A stretch of DNA of 64,000 bases from Amblyomma americanum. Taxonomy: Eukaryota > Arthropoda > Arachnida > Ixodida > Ixodidae. Under the pieces are notes generated by a model. The model searched no databases. It saw only the letters and a list, made by a program, of their open reading frames with translations, and was not told the origin of the DNA. A program made the position numbers and the translations under genes. The stretch spans positions 54,672,792 through 54,736,791 of the forward strand of contig NC_135505.1 in NCBI RefSeq assembly GCF_052857255.1, in the 5' to 3' direction. Below, piece after piece: positions 29,521 to 40,680 of this stretch. Each line of letters begins with the position of its first letter. Position 1 is the stretch's first letter.

Positions 29521-30349
29521 AATCGCATATAAAGGTATTGAATTGTATTGGGTTTTATAGCGCATAAGCAACTCAGGCTATCATGCGCCAAACACTTGGT
29601 ATAGTTTCAAAATTTGGGTGTCCTCCGCGACAGCCCTTGTCCGGACAAGGACTCCAAGAAGCCCTACAAATCAAATGTAAACCTCAGCCTTTTTCTCAGG
29701 CCTGAGGAAATGGATGAGGTGCATCACAGAATGCGCCAGCGCACACGGTAAGAATTTTTAGAATTAATGCGTCTGTGATAATATATTTGGTTAACATCGC
29801 CGCTGTTTTCAGAAAACTAAAAACAGATGAAGTACCTACAAGTGGTGTATCTCCTAAAATTAACTTGGGGTGGAAGAGAATGCGTTTATTGTAAAATGTT
29901 GTAAAATATTTTTATACTTAGCCGTGCGAGTTGTGTGCACAAGAATAAGATGTGACTTACTGTCAGCAGCTCTCCATATTTCTCACACAAAGGTTTGTTT
30001 TCTTTTGTCAATAGAAAGTTAAGTGTTAGGAGTCTGTGCCCTAGGCGCAGGCGGCACAAAATTACCTCTATCAGACATTCCTGATGCTTGCATGATCTTT
30101 ATTCTCCCAGAAAAGGTTTTACTAAATGCAGTTTGTTAATTTCTTCACTCTTCTATGTAGGCTGTCATTTTTCTTTAAGTCTATCTTTTGCTAGATTTAT
30201 TCAATCTGCTTAGGATATATTTCAAGTCCTAACTTCTTATGGCGGGCTTGAGCAGCGCGCGCGTCAGCTCTCTTTTCCGCTGGTTCCAAGATGGCTTCGT
30301 AACACACAGTGCCCAATTACCTAGTGCCTAGTTTCAGCCGTAGTGTTAT
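29521..30349. other. no gene seen; degenerate sequence
   Basis: A stretch around 29550-29640 (GGGTTTTATAGCGCATAAGC...) has the feel of a dispersed repeat, and 29640-29760 contains a short palindrome CTTGTCCGGACAAG. I cannot assign either. No ORF or RNA structure stands out. Confidence 0.4.
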
Positions 30350-31700
30350 ATAGTATATCACCTATAAAGGTTCTCTCAAATGTCTGGCGTTCAGTTGTGT
30401 TATTACACTCAGCGAGTCGGTGTAGACAATGCTTGTTTGAATGTTCTTTTTGACAATTTTTCATTCAGCCATAGAAACGGCATAACACTGGGCTGAGAAA
30501 GTTGACGCGCAATGAGGCAAGCTGACCACCTTTTCTCATTTATCTTCCAACGTCCATTTGTCTTACAGCACCTCCCACGTAAAGTGCTGTTTTAGAACCG
30601 TGCTTATAAAATGATGTCTATTCTTTGTACTTTTCGTGTAGCGCCAAATATTCTTGCAATATTTGCTCACGTGGAGTGTGCTTTTTATGAATTTGTATCA
30701 ATGTGTAGTCCCCTACAGCGGCAAAGGTGTACCCAGGTGACAGTGGTTCAAGTCTCAGGGCAACATAAAGTGGTGTGTCCAGAATACTTAATTCCAGGAA
30801 AATTCCTTCAAAACGGAGGATAAGGGGCATTGTTGCATTGGGTTTGTTTGAAAAAAGCTGCTTAGATGGGCACTTCGTAACTATGGCATGGATGGCTCTT
30901 CTATCTGCTAGGGCTGGTTCGCTACAATCTACATATAGACTGTTCATGGGTTATGTCCTGTATGCGCCGCTTGCAAGGCGCAGACCTTAGTTATGTACTG
31001 GATCTAATTGCTTCAGGTAGGACTGTCGAGCTGAATTGTACACTGTGCACCCATAATCTATACAAGAGCGAACTATGGTGGAGTAGATGTGTAAAAGGCA
31101 GGTCCTATCATACCCTCGGCGTTTACGTGAGAGCATCTTTAAGATGTTTAATGACCGAGTGGCTTTTTTTCCAGCTTCTTTATGTTGGGCAAGAAGGTCA
31201 GTTTTTGTCGAAATTTATGCTTCGGTATTTGTCCTCACTCTTTACCGGTAAGTCGGTTTCGTTCAAGTGTCGTCTAGATTCTATCTGTAGGCGACGGTTC
31301 AGTGAGAGAAGAATTACCACTATTTTCTCCATGGAGAACCGGAACCCATTTCGGTCAGGCCATGTAGCAAGTTTTTTTACTGTTAACTGCACTTGTCTTT
31401 CACATGTTCATATTTTTGAGGGCGTGCAAGTTCTGAAGATTGTCGACGTAGACTGAATACATATGGTCCTTGGAGCAACTTTAATATTAGAATTCATTTT
31501 AACAGCAAAGAGGGTCGCGCTTAAATTACTTCTGTGAGGAACTCCGTTTTCCTGAGTGAAAATTCTCAAGAGGGTTGAATAGAAGCGTACAAGGAATGAA
31601 CGCTTTTAGAGGGAGACTTTTAGGCAGTTCAACATCCTACCACGAATGCCAAGTTCAGCCAAGTCGTGAAGATTCCAGAATCTGCAGTTGTATCATATGC
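30350..31700 (-). mobile_element. LINE fragment A (RT C-terminal part to RNase H), reversed
   Basis: Reads on the minus strand. It starts near 31700 inside the RT (the stretch equivalent to AYDTTADSGIF), passes through a thumb-like region (HLNETDLPVKSE), a conserved block ending KPNATMPLILRFEG, and ends with an RNase H piece (about 30400-30430, equivalent to YTDSLSV). Frames are broken by stops and shifts. The same block occurs on the plus strand at 51617-51667 plus 53021-54292, and the two copies are clearly related along their length. Presence of RNase H downstream of RT points to a Jockey/I-type LINE; the exact clade is uncertain. 5'-truncated, as is usual for LINE copies. A 14-bp direct duplication (GTTGTATCATATGC) sits at its truncated end, 31687-31715. 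Confidence 0.8.
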
Positions 31701-31841
31701 TTGTTGTATCATATGCTAACCGCTGCGCCACTGTGCATTTCCTTTTTTCTTTCGTACCGCGAGTGACCATCAGCGCGATTCAGCAGGTGCAGTGTTGAAC
31801 GCGGTGCTACGTTGCGACACGCACCCGAGAGTAGCCGTAGA

Positions 31842-32978
31842 ATGGCGCTTAGCCGTCCGCTTTATGAATGCGACCGCGATCGTCCACCCGATTCGCTTCT
31901 CCTGGTGTCGCACAACGAGGCCTTGTTGTCTGCGAAAAGGGCTGAACTGCAAGCTCTGCGCATTCAGAAACCGTCAATCAAGAAGAAGGGGAAGGCGGCT
32001 GAGAGGCGATGTCGCAGCCTCGTTGCACTTTCTGTTCTGATGTCTGCCAGGCAAAGGATTCTGTGGACGCTTTCCAGACCACCCTCTTGGAACGACACCA
32101 ACGTGCTGACGTTGTCGGATTAAATCTTCAAGGCTAACTTTCGCGTGACTCGTACCACGTTAGCGTAAATCGTGAGCTCGTGCTCCTCATTAACACGGCA
32201 AGATACGAACATGCGAGCTTGCATATCCCTGCACCAGCGCGTCGCCCTCTCGCTGTACAGACTTGCCACATCGGCAGAGGAAAGGACTGTGGCGCATCTC
32301 ATCGGCGTGAGTCGGCCATCCGTGAACCTGATTTTCCGAGAGTTTTGTGACGTTGTCGGCGATGTTCTCGAGCCACACGCTGTGCGCTTTCTGTCACTGA
32401 ACAATATTAGAGAAAATGTGCGACAGTTCGAAGCCTGCACAGGCTTTCCGCAGGGCTTTGGCGCGCTGGACGGTTGCCATAAAAAAGTCTCGCCACCCTA
32501 CAAAAATGCGCAGGACTATTACTACTATAAGGGCTGGTATAGCATAATTTTCCTTACGATTGTAGACCACAACTACAAGTTAATGTATATTAGTGTAGGG
32601 TCTCCAGGGCGCATTCATGATGCAGCAGTGTACACAGGCTCGGCAATACTGGACGTAGTAAGAACTGATGTCTCCACTCTACCAAGCCAAATTATTGAAG
32701 GGATGCCAATAGGGGCGGTCCTCCTCTTTGACCACGGCTTTCCTTTGCAGCGTCACGTGATAAAGCGTTTCCGCCATATGAATGCAGGAAACCCAACAGT
32801 GCAAACGTTCAATTGCGCATTTTCAAAAGCGAGGCGTGTCGTTGAGATTGCATTTGGGAGTTTGAAGCCTAGGTTAAGGGTTTTGAAGGGAATTGAGATT
32901 CAAATCGAAAATGTCAAACGCATTGTGCGAGATTGTTGCATCCTTCACAATGTATGCGAGCCCATGCGTGAACAGTGA
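31842..32978 (+). pseudogene. Harbinger transposase (DDE_4 / HARBI1-like) with two in-frame stops
   Basis: One continuous frame from ATG 31842 to the stop at 32976-32978, broken only by TAA at 32121-32123 and TAA at 32166-32168. The N-terminal part is basic and helical (PSIKKKGKAAERR). Between and after the stops, FKANFRVTRTTLA, VALSLYRLATSAEERTVAHL and VSRPSVNLIFREF match the HTH region of HARBI1-like proteins. The catalytic core follows: first D in FGALDGCHKKVSPP, second D in the region VDHNYKLMYISVGSPGRIHD, and the third acidic residue E in KARRVVEIAFGSLKPRLRVL. The usual GDxAFPL block is here FDHGFPL. It would have excised the element and inserted it into a 3-bp target. Apart from the two stops the frame is remarkably intact, suggesting recent death. 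Confidence 0.85.
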
Positions 32979-33149
32979 GACACACAGTGGAGTGCTGAAG
33001 CTGCAGCCGGGGAGCTTCCGCAGCCTGTTTGTTGAGCAACGCAGTAAGCTCGTCAGGTGAACGTGTCCGCCATGCTTTGGCCAAGCACATCTTTGCATTG
33101 AAGCCATGACTACTTCGAAAAATTTTGTTTTAGGCATGCTATTGTGAAC

Positions 33150-33155
33150 AATAAA
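33150..33155 (+). terminator. poly(A) signal AATAAA for the Harbinger transposase
   Basis: AATAAA about 170 bp after the transposase stop, in sense orientation, before the convergent gene's own end. Confidence 0.55.
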
Positions 33156-33216
33156 AAGAATGTGAAAGATTGGGCAAGTATGTGACAATTTTTGGAGCAC
33201 GTGTGCACACAGAGCT

Positions 33217-35785
33217 TTATTCAGCGCTGTCGGAGCAGTCAGGCTGACGCTCAGGCCGACCTTCAAAGTATTGGCGGATTATGCTGACCATTTCACGGTG
33301 TATGTCATTGGCCTCCTCCTGGAGACAGACCGTCTTTTTAGACAGCTTGTGCTCCTTTCTAGGCATATTTTGGCACGGTTTTTTTTTGCCTTTTAGCAGC
33401 AGCACAACTTTTTTTATAGATGATATCGGCTGTCGCCTTTTGTGCATGCGACCTTGCTCGGCTGAGGCTGCAGGTGTTGAAGCCTGGCTTGTCGATGCCT
33501 CGCTGGACGAGGCCAGTCTTGTCGACGCCTCGACATTTCCGCTGTCTGGGCTTCCGGCACTTGTTATGGCTGTCCTGAAGCAATAATCTCAGCATCCTCT
33601 GGCAGCCGTTCAACCATGTTCAGCTTAATAAAGGAGAACAACGGAACAATACCGATTGTTGCTTCTAAGTGATTAATACTGTGTTGCATGATGAATGTAA
33701 GTTGTACACATCACCTGCAGAAACATTTTAATATACCAGAATTTTATGCAATAGTTGCCCTTTTCTCTAAAAGAGTTTTCGTACACTCTATAGCACACGG
33801 CTTACCCTGGTGCCCTTCTTTGTAACATAAGCAGCTTTACCTATCTCACCCTATTATCACAACTCCAAAAAAGTAACAAGTATCGTGCCATCCAGTATGT
33901 CAGAAATGTTAACCAATGATTTCGAAGCTACACTGACTGTGATGCTAATTAAAGTTATTTGAGCATATTCAGTATTCTGGCACACAATAATATCTCATGT
34001 TCATGTCATGTGCTTTAGTAACATAAAATTCTCGAAACTTTGTTGCCACCTGTGTCCGGCGAAAAACATGGCCGGCAAAAAAACAATTTTGGTTTGTCAG
34101 TCTACTTCTCGTTTTCGCATACAATCAAAATAAACAAATGTTGCACCTGAAAGCTCTCTTGTACCAGGCTTCTATCATTCATAGGCAGGTTCCCTAGGAG
34201 TGTGTGAAGCCGTCTGTAGAATGGGCGCTGAGGTGCAGCAGGCCCAGTGCCAGCGATGCTTGCCTTTCTGAAATAAAAAGAAACTACAGCTAAGAGTCAC
34301 TTCTTTATGTCTTAAGAGATGAACGTGATTTTTTGCTGCACAAATAAAAACTGCCAAGAACAATGAACATCATTGTGCTGAAAGTTAAAACTGCAGGCAA
34401 AGTGATAAACTACAAGGAGAAAGCTGTTGAATAACGATGGGTGTTCAATAGGCTTCGAACTAAGTCATCTGATAGTCAAGATGCAAGTTCTTAGACTATA
34501 GACAATGTCAACACACAAGTTTGGGAGAGATTCTTGATTAGGTTATGCATTCAGCGCTTTCTGCTCTATTCAAAACATAAAGTTCAATCACTTCGGCTGA
34601 TGCCATATGCACGACATAGTGTGCTTTTTCGTGCACTGCTATATGCACGACTTCGTCAGATAACATTGCAAGCCGTTTAGCACACTGTTTTGACAGCACC
34701 TGAAAGGTACCACCCCACGTCAGCCTCTGAAAAAAGTTACTATAATAAATTGAGTGGTTGCGTGGAAAAGGTGGGTTCTTGATCAGTACAATAGTGTTTT
34801 ACGTTCGAAAACAACCTAAAACTTACCCCTCCACTCCGACTCAAAAAATAATGCAGGGAATATTTGCCTTAGTATAGTGTTATTGTTTTATGGCTAATGG
34901 AATCTGCAAATGAAAGGAACCTGTTATTGTTTGCATTTTTTTGCGGAAACTACTGCTTTCATAGTGCGGCTTTAGCGATTGTTAGCTGTACTGCATCGTA
35001 AGCTACAGGAAAGCTACTGCACATGTCACGATCTTATTTCGAGTAGCTGATCGAACAGACTTCTCGGTGCAAATGCGTGCGGTCAGGCTACGCCGGTCAT
35101 GCCTAGATTACGGCAAATGGCTACATATCACAACCATTTGTACTGCGCTAAGATGCGAGCGCTATTCCTGAATCGCCGCGTGAGCGTCACAATGAGCCCG
35201 AAACGTCGAGAAAGTCACGTTCGAGCGCATGTAAAGCAAAAATCGGCGTTTCCTATGGCATTGAAGCACACTTCTTGCACTGCGGTGAGCCAGATTTCAT
35301 AGAATATGCCTGACAATGCGCTATGTCGACCTAAATATCACTAATAAGCTCGTGGTAACTTTCTTGTGAGCCTGAACCAAGTTTTTCATTTTGTGCTTGA
35401 TCTGTTTGACTGTGACGCACACAGCGTGCCCGCATTGCTCGCTTGTGAGCTGGTTGAACAGAGCCGTCATCCTAGCGTACACGGGTGCATTGCGTTTCTG
35501 CGCTCGCAGATCGCGATGGTGATCCATCCACAAGTTGATGAGTAAATGCGTCAGTGACGCTGTGCAGGAAAAGCGTTTTTGCGCCGGCGCGCTCGCCTGC
35601 AGCGGGGACACGTTGCTGCTGGGGGCAGCCAATTTGCCTATTTCACGACGACACGGACGGAAACGGCGGCGGAAAGGAGACCGGCGAGCTTCGTTGATGT
35701 CAATCGCCGCTGAATTTTCAATGGTGCTCGCGCTAGGCTGGCATTTTCTTGAAACAGCGCCCAGTCGGCCAAATGGAGCTTCCAA
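33217..35785 (-). CDS. Harbinger Myb/SANT-like partner protein, probably three exons
   Basis: Minus-strand gene reconstructed from three coding blocks. Exon 1, about 35321-35785, begins at ATG 35785 and carries a Myb/SANT-like (trihelix-type) domain: HLLINLWMDHHRDL, QKRNAPVYARM and VTVKQIKHKMKNL. Exon 2, 34147-34267, has a strong acceptor (TTTTTATTTCAG) and donor (CAG/GTGCAA) and encodes the conserved GTGPAAPQRPFYRRLHTLLG block. Exon 3, 33217-33574, follows acceptor GCTTCAG and runs through a Ser/Thr/Ala-rich linker to a basic, coiled-coil-like tail (KKTVCLQEEANDIHREM). The AATAAA overlaps the stop. I could not make every splice phase agree, so boundaries of exon 1 and exon 3 are provisional, and a disabled copy is possible. 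Its role is inferred from Harbinger biology. Confidence 0.55.
33600..34146. other. intron-like, nothing recognised
   Basis: AT-rich sequence between coding blocks of the minus-strand Harbinger gene. The other inter-block stretch, 34268-35320, likewise shows no gene. Confidence 0.45.
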
Positions 35786-35805
35786 CGTCGTGGTTTTCTA
35801 GGAAT

Positions 35806-36590
35806 GATTTTTGTAGATGTTAAGCCGATAAGAACGGGTAGATGATCGCTACCTTACGGGTTGTCCAAGACATCTCATTTAAAAGCAATAAAGAGAGAAA
35901 GGCGATGTTAGAGAAAAATTTATGCAGGTCTATCTTCCTGAGCGTGGGAAACAGTATGTGTGTTTGCCCTTGTAGAGCAGGCATATGTTATTGCACAGAA
36001 TAAAATATTCTAAAATACTGGCCTCTAGCGTGCGTTTTGTTTGCTTCTCCACAAATTGGAGTCAGCATTAAAACCGCAGACTAACAGATATGGCTCTGGT
36101 AATTGTTTTAAAATGTCTTCTAAATCATGGAGTGTTACTGTCATGTGTAGTTGGAGAAATATGAAACATACTGTATCTGTTTTAAAAAGAACTACAGATA
36201 GTTCAACGGCTTAAGATGTTGTCGGAAGCTTGGTTTTACGAGTGGCCAAACTACTTTGAGCAACTATGACAGTCTGAGAGCCTATTTGCTTGCTCTTGGT
36301 CATGGCGAAGTACTTTATATTTTCTTAAAATACTTTTATGTTTTGGTCCCAAGTTTGTCTCCTGGAGACACAAAAGCCGCGGAATATAAAGCATGAATAT
36401 CTTTTACGTCCCTGTAGTTTTTTATTATGCCTCGACAGTTCCAGTGAATTAAGAATGTCATATCTATTGACTTTTGGGGATGTATTTAAACACATATGCT
36501 CCCGCTTTTGCGGGGCCTGTTATTGGAATTTTTCCTCCCTTTTCTGCGCCGCCACTGCTCTGGTGGCGGGCGACTGCTTATATCGATCGC
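35806..36590 (-). mobile_element. LINE fragment C (ORF2 endonuclease start), reversed and decayed
   Basis: On the minus strand, after a leader near 36480-36590, about 36440 gives FLIHWNCRGI, the typical start of an apurinic-like LINE endonuclease. Downstream come DLEDILKQLPEPYLLVCGFN (about 36110-36130, site of the usual GDFN) and, near 35850, DNP and GSDHLPV, the usual C-terminal endonuclease motif. Many stops and shifts intervene. The G-D of GDFN reads G-F-N after a substitution, one catalytic position lost. It is cut off before any RT and abuts the Harbinger gene. Confidence 0.62.
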
Positions 36591-36612
36591 GTGGAATTGA
36601 GTGAATTGTGAA

Positions 36613-36960
36613 TCAATGTGAATTGAGTAATTCACGTTGGGTCCACTCAGTTCGAATGGCTTGCGAGATGCGAGCCGCCAGGCGATGTATATTGTGGCAC
36701 ATTTCTGGACTGCGGCTGACGCCTCCGAGTAGACGAGTTGCTTGAAGGGCGTCAGTACGGATGGTAATGGGGGCTGTAGGGAGCAAGGTGACTGCGACTA
36801 CAAAGGGAAGCGCATCTTGTATAGCAAGCAGCTCAGCACATAAGGAAGTAGGGGGTTTCGCGAATCGAAACATGGCCGCCTTTTTAAGGGCATACTGGCG
36901 GGGGCAGTAAAGTGCAGTCGTCGTTACACAGCCCTAGATACTGGCATCAACATAAGTAAT
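36613..36960 (-). pseudogene. LINE 2 RNase H domain fragment
   Basis: Starts with YVDASI (first catalytic aspartate; near 36950), followed by a stop, then AAMFRFAKPPTSLCAELLAI (the ExxA catalytic glutamate) and ITIRTDALQATRLLGG (the TDS-type aspartate, here TDA). A 36-residue tail reaches the 3' end. Confidence 0.7.
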
Positions 36961-37209
36961 AATTGAGCCGCGGGGTGGGTGACTATCTTGTTCCGCGATT
37001 CGCTCGCGAAGGGACGATGCCGCATAAGGTGAGGTTGGGCGACGTAGATCGGTAGGTTTGTTGTCGCTCAGCTGCACAAAGTCCCATGGAGGAAGAACTG
37101 ACGGTGGCGGTTACAGTACGGTGTGTGATAAAGAAAAGGTCCTGCGTGCTCGCGGTGAATGCAAAAGGGTGGCCATAAGGCTACCAGCATCACGGCGCTG
37201 CTGCACAAG

Positions 37210-38358
37210 CTCGTCAAGGGTATTTAACTGAGTTTTTTCTTGAAGTGCCACGTTCGGCATGATGCGTAAAAAGGCAAGTGATAGCTCTCATTACATCTCG
37301 ATTGACGGCTTCCAAACGATCCCTCTGAGCTCTGTTTATGTGTTGGAACTGTGCTTGGTAAATGAGGCACGGCTGCAAAACCGCTTTCACCAAATGTCGT
37401 GCTTCATGTAAGTGCCATGCAAGAGGAATGAAGGCCATATTGAACAGTGTTGGTGACAGCACCGAGCCTTGGGGTAAAGCGCGAACAGATTAAAATGTTC
37501 CTATGGAGTCACCACTGAGGCGTATGGCAAATCGTCTGCCTTCAAGGAAGGATTTTATAAAATTGCATATTCGAAGAGTCAAATGCAGCATGTCAATAGA
37601 ATGAAAAATGTCAGCATGACTTATATTATCGTAAGCCTTTTCGATATTCATGGCGAGCACGGTACGTACACTGTGGCTGCGAGTCTATGACAGAACTTGC
37701 GACGCTAAGACAGCCAAACCATCTTCAGTGCCGATGAATGGACGGAAGTCAGTTTGGGCGGGGTGGTGGAAACCGTGGTGCTCAAGACACCACGACAGTC
37801 GTGTGGCTAACATTCTCTCTCTCAGCTTGCCCAGTGTTGATGTTAGAGAAATAGGCCTGAAGTTGCCAAGATCTGCCGGTAGCTTCCCGGCTTTTGGAAT
37901 TGGGAACAAAGTGGCCAATTTACAGGTCTCGTTTAGCCATACTGGGTTAAAGGTGTCGAGAAGTTGAGGGAGGACATCACAACTCATGTTCTTGTACAAC
38001 TCATATGGAATGGCATCTGAACCGGGCGATGTCTTTCGTTTAGCCTCATCTATTGCTGCAAGCAACTCAGGCATGGTAAAGGTAGACGCAATACCCTCGG
38101 CATCTGGTGCTGATGGCAGTTTATCTACGTAAGCTGGAATCCCTGCCAAGTTAGACTGGGTAGCTGAGGGTGGCAACACATCATATTTTGGAAAAAATTT
38201 CTGTGCGACTTCTTTGGCGAAATCACTCGGAGACAAGTTAGCTGCAAGGCATGCGGTGCTAACTGAGTCGGGACAAGAGTGACCGTGTTCCATTGAACGG
38301 AAACCTTGCCAGGGATATGGATTCGACATCTTCGCAAAAAACTGCTCACACCACGCAT
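37210..38358 (-). pseudogene. LINE 2 reverse transcriptase, lacking the YxDD block
   Basis: The fingers and palm start are clear: KRKTSPGSDAIPYELYKN, LFPIPKAGKLPADLGNFRPI, then an EKAYDNISHADIF stretch and LPQGSVLSPTLFNMAF. After that the sequence runs FIPLAWHLHEARHLVKA straight into the thumb region (LEAVNRDVMRAITC). The YADD-type catalytic block normally found between is missing, so an internal deletion has removed the active site. An additional stop (in GTF*SVR, near 37490) and frame changes are present. Confidence 0.75.
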
Positions 38359-38399
38359 TCCGCTGCCTTCGTGATGAATGGCGTTCTTATTTGCGAGCC

Positions 38400-39377
38400 T
38401 TAGCAGTAATACAGCTGTCTTATACGTGGCTGTGCAGATGTGGGAACACGTGAGGCTTGCAGCTCGGCCTGTCGGCAGTTTAGGAGACCGTTATCTCGAA
38501 CCGGTCGAGCGAAGTCTGCCCAGGTGCAGGTGGTAGCACTGTTTAACGCGCATTGTATGCGATCAGCAAGCGATGGTGACGACTCTGCTGGGTGATCCTG
38601 GAGAAAAGCACGGAAACAATCCCAGTTGACCACCGTGCACTTGCGGCGTTGCCGTCGAGCACGTGATGGATGGACACCGATGATTATAAGGTGGTGGTCA
38701 CTGCCCCAACAGTCAGGCTCAAGGTGCCACGAGGGAGTGCCTGCGCCAGACCACCACGCCAGATCAGGAGCATATGTGGTACTGTGACTCTGACGCATAG
38801 CCAGTTTTGCTGAACTGGGGTGATTTAGAAGAATAAAAAACGCATCCGCGAAGGCATCCCCCACACGCCTGCCGCGGGGGCCCGAAGTAGGGTACCCCCA
38901 GTCTGGGTGTGGGGCGTTGAAGTCGCCTCCGACTAAAATCGAACACCCGGGGTATTGCCTACGCACAGTCAATAACCAGCCCAGATTAATACGGGAGCGA
39001 GCGCCACCCGCTGGTCTTACGTAAAAGGATACCACCACAACAGTTGCCTTCCGTACATTTACAGCAACTGCAACTACCTCCAGATAAGAAGTGCACCAAG
39101 TTTCCAGAGAGAGGCATACGTGAGGGAAACGCGCGTTAACGTACACCGCCGCCTTTCCTGGAGAGGAAGCAGTGTGCACAAGATGGTGGTTCATTGAAGG
39201 CGACGCGTAACGACTGGAGCCCGTAATTGCTGGCAAGGCATTTCTTCCCTTGTTCTCTGGCTTCTCTGCCGGTGGCGCGCAGGTGGCGCCACCAGCACGC
39301 GCCGTAACTAGGAAGACGTCAGGTGTGACTTCACCTTCTCCCGTCGCTATATCGACTTCTGCGCTATATTGACGCAT
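38400..39377 (-). pseudogene. LINE 2 endonuclease domain
   Basis: A 325-codon open frame. Residues from about 85 form an exonuclease-endonuclease-phosphatase fold: SLETWCTSYLEVVAVAVNV, then VGGDFNAPHPDWGY (catalytic D and N), HSTTYAPDLAWWS, and CWGSDHHLIIIGVH (catalytic D-H pair). This enzyme nicks target DNA to prime reverse transcription. It ends in a stop before the RT, which lies in another frame downstream. The key residues I can see are intact even though the element is not. Confidence 0.82.
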
Positions 39378-39425
39378 TTGGTTGATTTCTTTGTTTTTTC
39401 TTCATAATTGGCAATAAATAAATAG

Positions 39426-40476
39426 TGTGACATTCCGTGTATGCTACGAGGATCCACGTTCGACGGCGCGGCGTAGACGGAGACCCGTGACAGCGGCATC
39501 ATCAATTACCCAGCCATGCTCTTTGAGTGACGACCAGAAAAACCGGACCCGCCGCCGCCCCGGGGAAACAGGCTTTATCCTCCCCAATTTCCGGGCCACT
39601 GGGACAACATTCTTTCCCTCCCCCCCCCCCCCTTTGTCGTGGGCTATCGCCGGGAAGGCACCCACAGCTTCCCAGAAGGGCCGTGACGGACACCTGTCAT
39701 GGCGGACAGGCAAGACTCGCCAAGAATGTGGAAAGACAGGCGCTAGTGAATTAGCTCCGAAGAGAGAGCCTGTGTATACTCTCACTTGAGAGAGAGTGGT
39801 GGCGTTTTTGTTGTTTATTTAGTTTGTATTGTTAACAGACTCTGGGTTCGAGGCTAAGCCCCACCCAAGGGGTGGTCCCCATCTCGCATGTTATTTTGGA
39901 TTGGAGAATTGATGCTTTGGGCGGGCCACTGAAAATGACCGCCCTTAGTCCTTTGTTAATCAAGTGCTTAAAAGCGCATGTAAACGGATGCAGTCCAGTC
40001 TGAGCTGGGGCTCCATGCTTAGCATGTAATGTGATGCTACTTAGGCACTAACCTGCCCGGTCGATGAGTAAAGTAGTGCAAAGTTTGTTCTGTTGTAAAA
40101 TTATGCTCTGCTGTCATCATCTACAAGCTCGCCTCCTGTTCATCTTCCAAGCCGAACGACACTAGAGGAAGGGTTTGTGAACCATCCTCGAAGAAACGGA
40201 AGAAGAACGCTCAGGACGACATCGTTCGCCAAGAGGGCCTTCAGCGCCGAAGCCCGACGGCGTGCAGCTTCTGCCAGCAACCGCTCGAGCCCAACTCCGG
40301 AGCCACTCCATCGCCCCCATGAAGTCGTCGGCACGTAAGCTCGGACGCCCCAGCCTCTGATGTATAACCTTAATCATGTGTAATTATTGAATATACCTGT
40401 TTGTTTAAACTGAGCCATACGGTGTCTCTTTGCCTCTCCGTCCCGTGTGGACCTGCGCATTATGGGGGTCATCACA
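39426..40476 (+). repeat. 5' LTR (1051 bp) of gypsy element 2
   Basis: TG...CA ends; matches 45952-47001. Contains a run of 13 C at about 39620-39632. A short inverted motif, AAGCCCCACCCAAGGGGTGG, lies at 39858-39877. Confidence 0.95.
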
Positions 40477-40477
40477 C

Positions 40478-40497
40478 TGGTGCCAGAAGTGGGGTCT
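40478..40497 (+). other. primer-binding site of gypsy element 2
   Basis: TGGTGCCAGAAGTGGGGTCT begins one base after the LTR. This resembles the complement of a leucine-type tRNA 3' end (TGGTGTCAGAAGTGGG-like), but I cannot confirm the tRNA without a search. Confidence 0.75.
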
Positions 40498-40680
40498 CAA
40501 AAGCAAATGTCCTCTGAATGCTGTGACATTCATGACTTCAAAATTGTAATCAAAAGGGAATCACGGGACTGATTGTGGGACTTTTACCCCCATTTGAGAG
40601 GCTTGAGGCACTGGAGGGCTTGAAAAAAAAAATGACTATCTGAGGGAGCTCCCACTCCACAGCCGTCGCTCGGAGCAAGC

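Larger units (their letters stand above)
31842..35785. mobile_element. PIF/Harbinger DNA transposon with two convergent genes
   Basis: A plus-strand DDE transposase (31842-32978) converges on a minus-strand Myb/SANT-like gene (33217-35785). Harbinger elements typically encode exactly this pair; the Myb-like protein helps nuclear import and DNA binding of the transposase. Each gene has its own AATAAA: 33150-33155 on plus, and 33216-33221 on minus, where it overlaps the stop. I did not find terminal inverted repeats. The right side is abutted by another LINE fragment within about 20 bp of the Myb gene start, so that end may be lost. The limits given are gene limits, not element ends. Confidence 0.7.
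36590..39400 (-). mobile_element. LINE 2 (endonuclease-RT-RNase H), reversed, dead
   Basis: Minus-strand order is endonuclease (39377-38400), RT (38358-about 37210), linker, RNase H (about 36950-36613). The 3' end at about 36596-36640 consists of imperfect CAATTCAC repeats. Presence of RNase H and the style of the endonuclease suggest an I/Jockey-type LINE. Frames are broken several times. The upstream end is close to the gypsy element 2 LTR at 39426, which may have inserted in or next to it. Confidence 0.8.

Noticed and set aside
39426..39429. Perfect target-site duplication around gypsy element 2
   Set aside because: Flanks are ATAG and ATAA; only three of four bases agree, so I do not claim a clean duplication.
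39844..39860. B-box-like GGTTCGA in the gypsy 2 LTR
   Set aside because: No A box at the right distance and no cloverleaf; it lies inside a defined LTR.
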